From NCBI GenBank assembly GCA_003527555.1, contig DPWT01000238.1:2255-8198 (forward strand): DNA of 5,944 nucleotides, written 5' to 3'. The notes under the pieces are model-generated. The model did not search any database. It worked only from the letters and a program-made list of their open reading frames with translations, and had not been told where the DNA came from. The DNA comes from Verrucomicrobiales bacterium. Lineage in GTDB: Bacteria > Verrucomicrobiota > Verrucomicrobiia > Verrucomicrobiales > Akkermansiaceae. The position numbers were made by a program, and so were the translations under genes. This document shows positions 1 to 5,944 of this stretch, one piece after another. The first letter of the stretch is position 1. Every line of letters begins with the position of its first letter.

Positions 1-340
1 TAATGTCGTGTTTATCGGCGTATTTAATGTCTGTCTTTCTTCGCCAGAAGCTGGCGCGGCAATGCTTTGGGCTATGTGATCAGTTAAATCAAGTTTAAAA
101 TAAGTAACTGACCCAATTTAGTAATGTATTAGCTGTGCTACCGATAACGCGAGGTTTAGTTGATGTGGTATAATAGCTCGACGCCTCCGCCACTGGTCGA
201 TTAATCCCAATTGGATCAAAACCACGTGACGTATCAGATTCCTTGTATCGCCACGTAGGAAAAATGCCATGCGCGACTAGTGATATAACAACAGACATCA
301 CGTCTTTGTTCAATAAAAAATGAACAAATCCATTTTAAGC
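1..340. other. Region without a supportable gene, downstream of the suf operon terminator
   Basis: No recognisable gene. Three short frames reach the left edge: minus strand 117 to 1 (open, no ATG, ending in a stretch reading APASGEERQTLN), plus strand frame 2 ending in a TGA at 77-79, and plus strand 3-98. They exclude one another and none shows a family motif, so I cannot say whether a gene tail enters from the left. A minus-strand frame at 313-95 (72 codons) begins with TTG, has no ribosome binding site and resembles no family I know; it could be chance or a decayed gene. A 6-bp hairpin (CGCCAG, loop AAG, CTGGCG) lies at 42-56 with no T-tract after it on either strand. Confidence 0.5.
305..328. 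repeat. Perfect 8-bp inverted repeat with 8-base AT-rich loop
   Basis: TTTGTTCA (305-312) and TGAACAAA (321-328) are exact reverse complements around an A-rich loop. It sits just beyond the T-tract of the suf terminator in the direction of suf transcription. No T-run follows it on either strand, so it is not a classical terminator. It could be a protein-binding site, a back-up transcript-end structure or chance in AT-rich DNA. Confidence 0.5.
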
Positions 341-380
341 AAAAAAAATCCCCAGGTCGCGCATCTTGCGACTTGGGGAT
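341..380 (-). terminator. Rho-independent terminator of the suf operon
   Basis: Read on the minus strand, ATCCCCAAGTCGC (380-368) and GCGACCTGGGGAT (360-348) form a 13-position stem with a single A-C mismatch around a 7-base loop. A run of eight T follows at once (348-341). It begins 20 bases after the sufD stop codon. GC-rich stem plus T-tract is the textbook intrinsic terminator pattern. There is no T-run on the plus-strand side, so it appears to work in one direction and marks the end of the fur-sufC-sufB-sufD transcript. Confidence 0.9.
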
Positions 381-400
381 AAAATTAAGCTTTCTGCTGT

Positions 401-1573
401 TTATAAAGTTGCGAATTTGCGTTCAATCGCCTCAAAAGCAGCACTTTCAAGCACCTCATTCCCTATTTTATCAACAGCTTGTGCTGAAAAACCAAGAGCG
501 ATAAGTCGGCGTGCCTTGTGAGGAGGAATGCCACGTGCTCGGAGATAGAAAATTTCTTCGTCGCTAATGGTTGCCGAGGTGCTTCCGTGCGAGCACTTTA
601 CTTGATCAGCATTGATTTCAAGACCCGGCATAGAGTTGGCCTCGGCCGTATCGTTCATCATGAGATTGCGACATGTTTGATAAGCGTCCGTGTAGTGGGC
701 GTCCTCATCTACTAAAATCAGACCAGAGAAAACTGTTTTAGCATTTTCATGGAGAGAATTTTTATAGAGCAGGTCACTATTTGTATGTGGTGCTGCATGA
801 TGCTGGAAAGTCCGCTGGTCGAACTGCTGCGTTCCAGAAGGAATCGAGCAAGAGAGCATATCAGAATGACCTCCCTCACCATTCAGCTTACTGAGTGATT
901 CATTACGCGCCCACTGGGCACCGGTATTTAGTGTAAACGCTTTTGCTGTTGCACCGCGCTCCACCGTGGTTTCATTAATCTGAATGAAACGACTCGTTAG
1001 GTTTACCTCCTGCAAGGCGCAATAAGTTAGTCGTGAACCTTCACCGGCAATGAGATCGTTGACCGCGATGCACAGGCCGGCATCCTCATTATTCGCAGAA
1101 CCAAAACGATCCAACACACTGACCTCAGCATTTTTTCCTGTGATGATCAATGTATGAGGAAAAGAAATTTTGTTAGATCCTGATAACGAATGATTTACCT
1201 CGATGGGGGTTTCAACAACCACATCATCTGGCACATACAAAAAAAGCCCGCCCTTGACGTTAGCTTTGTGTAAAGCGGCAAACTTTTCTGATCCTAGCCG
1301 AGGTGTATTCCGCATGAAATACTGCTGCAGAAGGTCACTGTGCTTTTCCAATGCCTCTTCAAAAGGCATACAGATTACGCCCTCTGGAAGATCAGGAATC
1401 GAGAGGGTAATATTCGTTTGATCTTCAGGTGTAAAACCCTCGAAATCAAGCTGCTTAATATTACCAAATCTCCATGATTCGATCTTACGTGTGGGCATGG
1501 GAAGAGATTCATATTCCGCTTGAGCGGCTTCCTGGAGCTCAGCAAACCAAGCAGGCGTTGTCATTGTCATCAT
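401..1573 (-). CDS. sufD: Fe-S cluster assembly protein SufD
   Basis: SufD (390 aa) is the SufB paralogue that completes the cytoplasmic SufBC2D scaffold on which Fe-S clusters are assembled. The C-terminal core is diagnostic: VKCSHGST at residues 326-333, followed by DEEIFYLRARGIP (338-350). C327 and H329 fall where E. coli SufD has Cys358 and His360, the histidine being implicated in cluster formation at the SufB-SufD interface. The beta-helix middle and the helical C-terminus (KARRLIALGF, 353-362) are typical, and the length is slightly below that of E. coli SufD, as in many bacteria. The start has tandem ATG codons plus a third at codon 4 (MMTMTTP); the first is used here, but any of the three is possible. 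No Shine-Dalgarno sequence precedes them. It lies 33 bases after sufB and is the last gene before the terminator. Confidence 0.96.
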   Translation of the reverse strand: MMTMTTPAWFAELQEAAQAEYESLPMPTRKIESWRFGNIKQLDFEGFTPEDQTNITLSIPDLPEGVICMPFEEALEKHSDLLQQYFMRNTPRLGSEKFAALHKANVKGGLFLYVPDDVVVETPIEVNHSLSGSNKISFPHTLIITGKNAEVSVLDRFGSANNEDAGLCIAVNDLIAGEGSRLTYCALQEVNLTSRFIQINETTVERGATAKAFTLNTGAQWARNESLSKLNGEGGHSDMLSCSIPSGTQQFDQRTFQHHAAPHTNSDLLYKNSLHENAKTVFSGLILVDEDAHYTDAYQTCRNLMMNDTAEANSMPGLEINADQVKCSHGSTSATISDEEIFYLRARGIPPHKARRLIALGFSAQAVDKIGNEVLESAAFEAIERKFATL

Positions 1574-1606
1574 AACTAGAATAAAATTTAGTGTTCAAAT
1601 TAGCCG

Positions 1607-3040
1607 CTATCCAACGCTGCCTTCCATTTCAAGTTCCACGAGACGTTTAAGTTCTACGCTGTATTCCATTGGAAATTCTTGTGCGAGCTCGTTGATGAAT
1701 CCGTTTACCGCGAGTGACATGGCTGCCGCTTCAGGAATACCACGCTGCTCCATATAAAAGAGCATTTCCTCACTGACTTGAGAAACACTCGCCTCGTGTT
1801 GGGTAACGTGCTGGTTACCGCGCACGGTAATCGCTGGGTAGGTGTCTGTTTTGCTGTGCGAGTTGATGAGTAGGGCATCGCACTCTGTGTTATTTTTACA
1901 CCCCTTAAGATTTTTGGGAATGTGAACTTGGCCACGGTATGTAGAGCGGCCTTCACCGACTGAGATAGACTTAGAAATTACGTTAGACGTTGTATTATCA
2001 GCCGCATGAATCATCTTGGCCCCAGTGTCTTGATGCTGCCCATCGTTAGCCAAAGCGATGGAAATCACTTCGCCACGTGCGCGCTCACCCTTCATCACGA
2101 CACCTGGGTATTTCATGGTGAGGCGTGACCCGATATTACAGTCGATCCAACGAATCTCTGCATCTTCGTGTGCCATGCCGCGCTTGGTTACGAGGTTAAA
2201 GACATTCGAGCTCCAGTTCTGCACGGTGATATACTGAATCTTGGCATCCTTCATTGCAACCAGTTCCACCACGGCGGAGTGCAACGTTGCGGTCTCAAAT
2301 TTGGGAGCCGTGCAGCCTTCCATGTACATCACCTCAGATCCTTCATCGGCGATGATAAGAGTTCTCTCAAACTGCCCAAAGTTCTCTGAGTTAATCCTAA
2401 AGTATGCCTGTAGCGGATGCTTCACCTTCAGCCCTTTCGGGATGTAGATGAATGAGCCACCAGAGAAAACGGCGGAGTTCAGGGCAGAAAATTTATTGTC
2501 TCCCGTAGGAATCACTTTACCAAACCATGGGCGAAAAATTTCCTCGTGCTCTTTCAAGCCTTCGGTCGAGTTAACGAAAATCACCCCGTCCTTTTCCAGC
2601 TCCTCCTTCACATTTGAATAGGCAGCTTCCGAGTCATACTGAGCCTCAACACCGGCAAGGAAAGCGCGCTCTTGCTCGGGCACACCAAGGCGCTCGAATG
2701 TTTCCAACACCTCAGGTGGAACTTCGTCCCAACTACGTTTTGGCTTTTGACCATCGGACAAGTAGTAACGGATTTTATCAAAATCAATGTTTTCCAAATC
2801 CTTTGTCGCCCAGTTGGTAGGCATCGGTTTATCAAGAAATGTTTTTAGCCCCTTGTGTCGGAACTCACGTACCCAGTCGGGATCATCTTTGACGTTGCTG
2901 ATGTAGTCAACGGTGTCCGAGGACAGACCCACACCGGCATCAAACTTATGATTTTCGGGGAAGGAAAAGTCACCTTTCGCTTGGTCCACGCTAATCGCGT
3001 CCTGGGTTTCCTGATCGATCGTAGAAGTATCGTAACTCAT
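1607..3040 (-). CDS. sufB: Fe-S cluster assembly scaffold protein SufB
   Basis: SufB (477 aa, close to the family norm of about 470-495) is the core scaffold of the SufBC2D complex; it accepts sulfur and iron and builds a nascent cluster for transfer to apoproteins. Family hallmarks include the motif [20 protein letters not shown] (184-203), EGCTAP (241-246), the [17 protein letters not shown] block (401-417) and the C-terminal FYMEQRGI (428-435). C387 in [10 protein letters not shown] matches E. coli Cys405, the proposed sulfur and cluster site, and E416 in QHEA matches Glu434; both align with the same 18-residue offset, so the key residues are present. C243 in EGCTAP sits where the sulfur-entry cysteine (Cys254) of E. 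coli is expected. The ATG at 3040 gives a normal N-terminus; the preceding 22 bases are AT-rich with no Shine-Dalgarno match. Stop codon TAG. Confidence 0.98.
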   Translation of the reverse strand: MSYDTSTIDQETQDAISVDQAKGDFSFPENHKFDAGVGLSSDTVDYISNVKDDPDWVREFRHKGLKTFLDKPMPTNWATKDLENIDFDKIRYYLSDGQKPKRSWDEVPPEVLETFERLGVPEQERAFLAGVEAQYDSEAAYSNVKEELEKDGVIFVNSTEGLKEHEEIFRPWFGKVIPTGDNKFSALNSAVFSGGSFIYIPKGLKVKHPLQAYFRINSENFGQFERTLIIADEGSEVMYMEGCTAPKFETATLHSAVVELVAMKDAKIQYITVQNWSSNVFNLVTKRGMAHEDAEIRWIDCNIGSRLTMKYPGVVMKGERARGEVISIALANDGQHQDTGAKMIHAADNTTSNVISKSISVGEGRSTYRGQVHIPKNLKGCKNNTECDALLINSHSKTDTYPAITVRGNQHVTQHEASVSQVSEEMLFYMEQRGIPEAAAMSLAVNGFINELAQEFPMEYSVELKRLVELEMEGSVG

Positions 3041-3062
3041 AAATATTTTTTGTTAAGTTTTG

Positions 3063-3818
3063 TTAGGAATTTACAAGTTCACCCTCTTTAAGAAAATCAT
3101 AACCGCTTTCTTCAAGCTCAAGCGCAAGTTCTTTGCCGCCAGACTTAACGATCTGGCCGTCGCTCATCACGTGCACGTGGTCAGGCTGAATGTAGTCAAG
3201 TAGGCGCTGGTAGTGGGTAATGACAAGGAAACCACGCTCCTCAGAACGCATCGCATTGACACCTTTGGCAACAATCTTCAGCGCATCAATATCCAGACCC
3301 GAATCGGTCTCATCAAGGATACAACATTTAGGCTCAAGCATCATCATCTGCAGAATCTCGTTACGCTTTTTTTCGCCACCAGAGAAACCCTCATTGACTG
3401 CACGACTGGTAAACTTGCGGTCCATTTCCAGCACATCCATTTTTGAGTATAGGTTTTTGTAGTATGCAACTGCATCTAGCTCTTCCCCATCTGGCATACG
3501 TGCTTGCAGTGCCGCTCGGATGAAGTTGGCATTGGAAACACCAGGGACTTCAGCAGGATATTGAAATGCAAGAAACACACCCGCGCGGCTGCGCTCATCC
3601 ACATCCATCTCTAGCAGATTCACCCCACCCATGGTGACCGTGCCCGACTTCACATCGTAGTCGTCATGACCGGCAATGATTTTTGATAGAGTGGATTTTC
3701 CAGAACCGTTCGGTCCCATGATGGCGTGGACTTCACCCTTGGGGATCTCAAGATTGACTCCCTTGAGAATTGGGGTTTCATCGATATTGGCGTGCAGGTC
3801 TTTAATGACTAAGCTCAT
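3063..3818 (-). CDS. sufC: Fe-S cluster assembly ATPase SufC
   Basis: SufC (251 aa) is the ABC-type ATPase of the SufBC2D complex; ATP binding drives its dimerisation and opens the SufB-SufD interface for cluster building. It is cytoplasmic, with no membrane partner. Visible motifs: Walker [10 protein letters not shown] (35-43), Q-loop at Q86 in the SufC-typical [10 protein letters not shown] (85-94), ABC signature FSGGEKKR (145-152), Walker B CCILDET (165-171) with catalytic E170, D-loop SGLD (173-176) and switch histidine H202 in [17 protein letters not shown] after the signature is characteristic of SufC rather than transport ATPases. I chose the ATG at 3818 because it gives the usual MSLVIKDLH start and leaves 25 bases after the regulator gene. 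An ATG 27 codons upstream (3899) is in frame but would overlap the regulator by 56 bases and add residues unlike any SufC. Confidence 0.98.
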   Translation of the reverse strand: MSLVIKDLHANIDETPILKGVNLEIPKGEVHAIMGPNGSGKSTLSKIIAGHDDYDVKSGTVTMGGVNLLEMDVDERSRAGVFLAFQYPAEVPGVSNANFIRAALQARMPDGEELDAVAYYKNLYSKMDVLEMDRKFTSRAVNEGFSGGEKKRNEILQMMMLEPKCCILDETDSGLDIDALKIVAKGVNAMRSEERGFLVITHYQRLLDYIQPDHVHVMSDGQIVKSGGKELALELEESGYDFLKEGELVNS

Positions 3819-3843
3819 TGGATAAGTGTGTTGTGATTGGTAA

Positions 3844-4275
3844 TTAATTATTGGAAATTTTTCCCCGTAGGGTGATTTCGAGATTATCGATTTCGGCACC
3901 TTCAGGGAGGTCTAATAGATCAGATAGTTTGGCCCCCTTTTTAAGAGGTACATCGATGATCTTGCCCGATTCCTCGTCATGAAAATGACCGTGCTCGGTC
4001 AAGTTCGGACAGTAACGTGATGACTCGCGCTCAAAATTCACTTGCCTCACGGCACCGTGCTGAACCAGCGCCTCAAGGCAGTTGTAGACGGTTGCCAAAG
4101 AAATCGTAGGCATATTCTCCTTGGCGCGCTCAAAAACCTCCCCAGCGGTCGGGTGATCACGATAGCTCATCAGCACACTGTATACCTCACTGCGCTGGCG
4201 GGTCATACGCAGCCCATCAACGGTCGGACAGTCCTCTGCGTTGCATTTGGATGATTCGGTGATGTTATTTTTCAT
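3844..4275 (-). CDS. Fur-family transcriptional regulator (PerR/Irr-like), first gene of the suf operon
   Basis: A 143-aa protein with the Fur fold: an N-terminal winged helix with GLRMTRQR (21-28), [11 protein letters not shown] (41-51) and recognition helix [14 protein letters not shown] (57-70), then a metal-sensing and dimerisation domain. Aligned without gaps to Bacillus PerR, the regulatory metal ligands correspond to H41, H95, H97 and D108, but the PerR Asp85 position is a cysteine (C89). The CxxC structural zinc pair is missing (D100 and S103 stand there), and no C-terminal Cys pair exists. From memory of rhizobial Irr, which also lacks CxxC, the C-terminal layout, including [12 protein letters not shown] (123-134), is similar. 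Two Cys-Pro dipeptides (C16-P17, C89-P90) look like haem regulatory motifs. It probably senses iron, haem, peroxide or Fe-S status and controls this operon; the ligand is unproven. No Shine-Dalgarno sequence before the ATG. Confidence 0.92.
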   Translation of the reverse strand: MKNNITESSKCNAEDCPTVDGLRMTRQRSEVYSVLMSYRDHPTAGEVFERAKENMPTISLATVYNCLEALVQHGAVRQVNFERESSRYCPNLTEHGHFHDEESGKIIDVPLKKGAKLSDLLDLPEGAEIDNLEITLRGKISNN

Positions 4276-4284
4276 GAAAAATAT

Positions 4285-4329
4285 GGTGGGTTAGCGATCG
4301 CGTGAGAAAGTTAGCTCGGATCACCCACC
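4285..4329 (-). promoter_or_regulatory. Long-range inverted repeat in the regulator leader, possible mRNA stem next to the start codon
   Basis: GGTGGGT (4285-4291) is the exact reverse complement of ACCCACC (4323-4329). Just inside, GATC (4296-4299) can pair with GATC (4319-4322) after a 4-base bulge, giving up to 11 pairs. In the minus-strand mRNA this stem would end 9 bases before the regulator AUG (4275) and could affect ribosome access. It requires transcription to start upstream of 4329, which is reasonable if the 4343-4357 palindrome overlaps the promoter. It could instead be a DNA site or chance. Confidence 0.4.
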
Positions 4330-4342
4330 TTACAAGCTATTT

Positions 4343-4357
4343 TTAGAATAATTCTAA
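4343..4357. promoter_or_regulatory. 7-1-7 palindrome, candidate Fur/PerR/Irr operator
   Basis: TTAGAAT-A-ATTCTAA is a perfect 7-1-7 inverted repeat, the classic geometry of Fur-family boxes. It matches the PerR consensus TTATAATnATTATAA at 12 of 14 specified positions. Read as TTTAGAA-TAA-TTCTAA it also resembles the iron control element I recall for rhizobial Irr. It lies 68 bases before the Fur-family gene that heads the suf operon, so autoregulation of the whole operon is the simplest reading. I cannot identify a confident -35/-10 pair around it. Confidence 0.7.
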
Positions 4358-4577
4358 TTATTGATTGAGCACCCTATCTGTTGTTACCATGCCATGGACA
4401 TATTTGGCTAACCATGCAACGAAAAACATTCGTTAAAATGAGCATAATCATACGAAGAATCACCAATTATTACTGAAGATGACAATTATCGGCTCTCTAC
4501 CTCTATAGAAGGCTAATCCCATCAACCCCTAAAACCGTATCTATAGCCCACTAAGATCAATAGACTACCTGTGATAC

Positions 4578-4595
4578 AAAGGTTTTGTAACCTTT
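4578..4595. repeat. Perfect 7-4-7 inverted repeat upstream of topB
   Basis: AAAGGTT (4578-4584), TTGT, AACCTTT (4589-4595). It lies about 135 bases before the topB start and overlaps the weak -35-like TTGTAA noted for that gene, so it may be an operator. No T-run follows, so it is not a terminator. The binding protein is unknown. Confidence 0.45.
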
Positions 4596-4651
4596 CCAAA
4601 TTCTAGCACAATGGCTGATAATATTACTTCTGATAATTCAGGTTAATTTTC

Positions 4652-4668
4652 TTCCTACGTAGTAGGAA
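4652..4668. repeat. Perfect 7-3-7 inverted repeat in the topB leader
   Basis: TTCCTAC-GTA-GTAGGAA, centred about 70 bases before the topB ATG at 4730, with the nested palindrome CTACGTAG. It could form a short hairpin in the topB mRNA leader or be an operator. No T-run follows at once and coding begins soon after, so a terminator is unlikely. Confidence 0.45.
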
Positions 4669-4729
4669 TGACGTCGCTACGAAAGTTTTCTCTTTCCAAG
4701 AAGCTCTTCCAAGCGTAATGCCACCTTCC

Positions 4730-5944
4730 ATGTCAAAGACGCTCATCATCGCGGAAAAGCCATCCGTCGCCACTGATCTATCCCGTGCACTCGCTAAAGC
4801 ACCCGAAGTTGGGAAGTTCGAAAAAAAAGGCAGGGGGCGTGATATATACTTTGAAAACAATGACTTTGTCGTCACTTCAGCCGTTGGCCACCTCGTAGAA
4901 CTTAAGATGCCCCAGGGTCCGATTGGGAAGAATGGCAAGCCGCGTAACCTTCCTTGGAACTTTGATGTACTGCCCGCTATCCCAAATAAATTTGAACTAC
5001 AACCGATTGAGCAGTCCGAAACACGCCTCAAGCAAGTCCTGCGCCTCTGCCGCCGCAAAGACGTTGGCGACATCATCAACGCTTGCGACGCCGGCCGTGA
5101 AGGAGAGCTCATTTTTCGCTATATCCTTGAGCTCGGAAAAATTGATAAACCTGTCAAGCGCCTATGGATGCAATCCATGACCCAAGGCGCCATTCTTGAT
5201 GCATGGAATACACTACGCAGCGATGAGGATATGCAACATCTCGCTGATGCCGCAAAGTGCCGCTCGGAATCGGACTGGTTGGTCGGCCTTAACTCAACCC
5301 GGGCCCTCACCTGTTTCCGCTCCCGTCACGGTGGTTTCAATATAACCGCCGCAGGTCGTGTGCAGACCCCCACACTTGCCATCCTTGCGCGCCGTGAAAA
5401 TGAAATCCGCGAGTTTATCCCCGAACCCTACTCTGAAGTCCATGCCGATTTTACCGTGGAAAAAGGCGAATATGTAGGGCGCTGGATCAACGAGAACTGG
5501 AAACGTGATCCTAAAATCCCCCATTCCCGTGCCGAACGCATTTGGAAAAAGGAAGATGCTGAGGCAATTCGCACACGTTGCGAAGGACAAACTGGTACCG
5601 TCAGCGAAGAGCAAAAACCTACCAAACAAGCATCACCACAGCTTTACGACTTAACAACACTTCAGCGCGAGGCATCCTCACGCTACGGGTTCTCTGCCAA
5701 GCGTACTCTCCAAGTCGCCCAAGCACTGTATGAAAAATACAAAATGCTCACCTACCCACGGACCGATTCCCGGTACTTGCCGGAAGACTACCTCGGTCAA
5801 GTTCATGAAACTGTCGGCTCCATCGCCGAACAAGGCGGTGAGCTCGGAGCACATGCCCGCCATGCCGTGTCAGAAAAACTTATCGTGCCAAGCAAGCGCG
5901 TCTTTAACAATGCCAAGATCTCCGATCACTTCGCCATCATTCCT
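4730..5944 (+). CDS. topB: Type IA DNA topoisomerase, topoisomerase III-like (TopB), 3' end outside the window
   Basis: The first 405 residues of a type IA topoisomerase, which cuts one DNA strand through a tyrosine link and passes another strand to relax or decatenate DNA. Visible: Toprim start [11 protein letters not shown] (4-14) with E9, SAVGHLVEL (50-58), second Toprim motif DAGREGEL (120-127), [12 protein letters not shown] in the core, [13 protein letters not shown] (207-219), and catalytic site [12 protein letters not shown] with Y342 and R344. The window ends at DHFAIIP, the usual 'HxAIIPT' motif before the last core segment, so the rest of the core and any zinc or basic tail are missing. 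DAGREGE with Gly at the second acidic position is typical of TopB from Bacillus, Bacteroidota and mobile elements rather than of TopA (DxDREGE). An in-frame ATG at 4718 would add MPPS; 4730 gives the family's usual [12 protein letters not shown]. Neither has a Shine-Dalgarno sequence. Divergent from the suf operon, no evident functional link. Confidence 0.93.
   Translation, partial: MSKTLIIAEKPSVATDLSRALAKAPEVGKFEKKGRGRDIYFENNDFVVTSAVGHLVELKMPQGPIGKNGKPRNLPWNFDVLPAIPNKFELQPIEQSETRLKQVLRLCRRKDVGDIINACDAGREGELIFRYILELGKIDKPVKRLWMQSMTQGAILDAWNTLRSDEDMQHLADAAKCRSESDWLVGLNSTRALTCFRSRHGGFNITAAGRVQTPTLAILARRENEIREFIPEPYSEVHADFTVEKGEYVGRWINENWKRDPKIPHSRAERIWKKEDAEAIRTRCEGQTGTVSEEQKPTKQASPQLYDLTTLQREASSRYGFSAKRTLQVAQALYEKYKMLTYPRTDSRYLPEDYLGQVHETVGSIAEQGGELGAHARHAVSEKLIVPSKRVFNNAKISDHFAIIP

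Larger units (their letters stand above)
4276..4729. other. Divergent intergenic region between the fur-suf operon and topB
   Basis: About 450 bases between two divergent genes, so it must hold a promoter for each direction. I see no tRNA, riboswitch or credible small gene; the few ATG-started frames are under about 15 codons. It contains the regulatory palindrome, the leader stem and the inverted repeats listed separately. Also present: a 6-5-6 inverted repeat AACGAA/TTCGTT at 4418-4434, ACCATGC repeated at 4386-4392 and 4411-4417, and CTGATAAT repeated 15 bases apart at 4615-4622 and 4630-4637. A weak sigma70-like pair for topB is TTGTAA (4585-4590) with CACAAT (4607-4612), 16 bases apart; it is not convincing alone. 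Confidence 0.6.

Noticed and set aside
42..56. CGCCAG/CTGGCG hairpin as a terminator or REP element
   Set aside because: The stem is only 6 bp, no T-run follows on either strand, and no second copy was seen in the window.
95..313. 72-codon minus-strand open frame downstream of the suf terminator
   Set aside because: It starts with TTG, has no ribosome binding signal and no recognisable domain. It is kept as a possible remnant in the findings but not called as a gene.
3819..3899. Longer sufC start adding 27 residues
   Set aside because: It would overlap the regulator gene, and the added residues do not resemble SufC, whose family normally begins at the [12 protein letters not shown] start.
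4294..4301. GCGATCGC octamer, as in the iterated HIP1 palindrome of cyanobacteria
   Set aside because: Noticed only once here, whereas HIP1 is highly repeated; a single copy is uninformative and does not indicate a cyanobacterium.
4380..4640. Possible small RNA, riboswitch or tRNA in the divergent region
   Set aside because: No T-loop or CCA signature, no recognisable riboswitch core and no stem followed by a T-run; only short repeats are visible.
4624..5112. 162-codon minus-strand frame opposite the topB 5' end
   Set aside because: It is the antisense shadow of topB, whose plus-strand frame carries continuous topoisomerase motifs; the minus frame shows none.

Overview
The window carries the end of an iron-sulfur cluster assembly operon on the minus strand and the start of a divergent DNA topoisomerase gene on the plus strand. 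Moderate GC, SufB/SufD sequences close to those of aerobic free-living bacteria, a TopB-type topoisomerase with a DAGREGE Toprim motif, and starts without a Shine-Dalgarno sequence would fit a marine Verrucomicrobiota (Opitutae/Puniceicoccaceae-like). This placement is inference from general resemblance only; no rRNA or marker gene is present.

Layout, left to right. Positions 1-340 hold no gene I can support, only weak short open frames, a small hairpin near the left edge and a perfect 8-bp inverted repeat. A strong intrinsic terminator (341-380) closes the minus-strand operon. Transcribed right to left, the operon reads fur-family regulator (4275-3844), sufC (3818-3063), sufB (3040-1607) and sufD (1573-401), with gaps of only 25, 22 and 33 bases, so a single transcript is likely. 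Positions 4276-4729 are a divergent intergenic region with several inverted repeats. The most notable is a perfect 7-1-7 palindrome at 4343-4357, shaped like a PerR/Fur/Irr box, 68 bases before the regulator start. From 4730 to the right edge runs the first 405 codons of a type IA topoisomerase (topB-like).

How the parts fit: SufB, SufC and SufD form the SufBC2D scaffold that builds Fe-S clusters using ATP hydrolysis by SufC. The first gene of the operon encodes a Fur-family protein lacking the usual CxxC structural zinc pair and carrying two Cys-Pro motifs. It resembles the rhizobial haem-responsive regulator Irr more than classical Fur. Together with the box upstream, this suggests a self-regulated Fe-S assembly operon sensing iron, haem, peroxide or Fe-S status. 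No cysteine desulfurase (sufS), sufE/sufU or sufA lies in the operon, so the sulfur donor must be encoded elsewhere.
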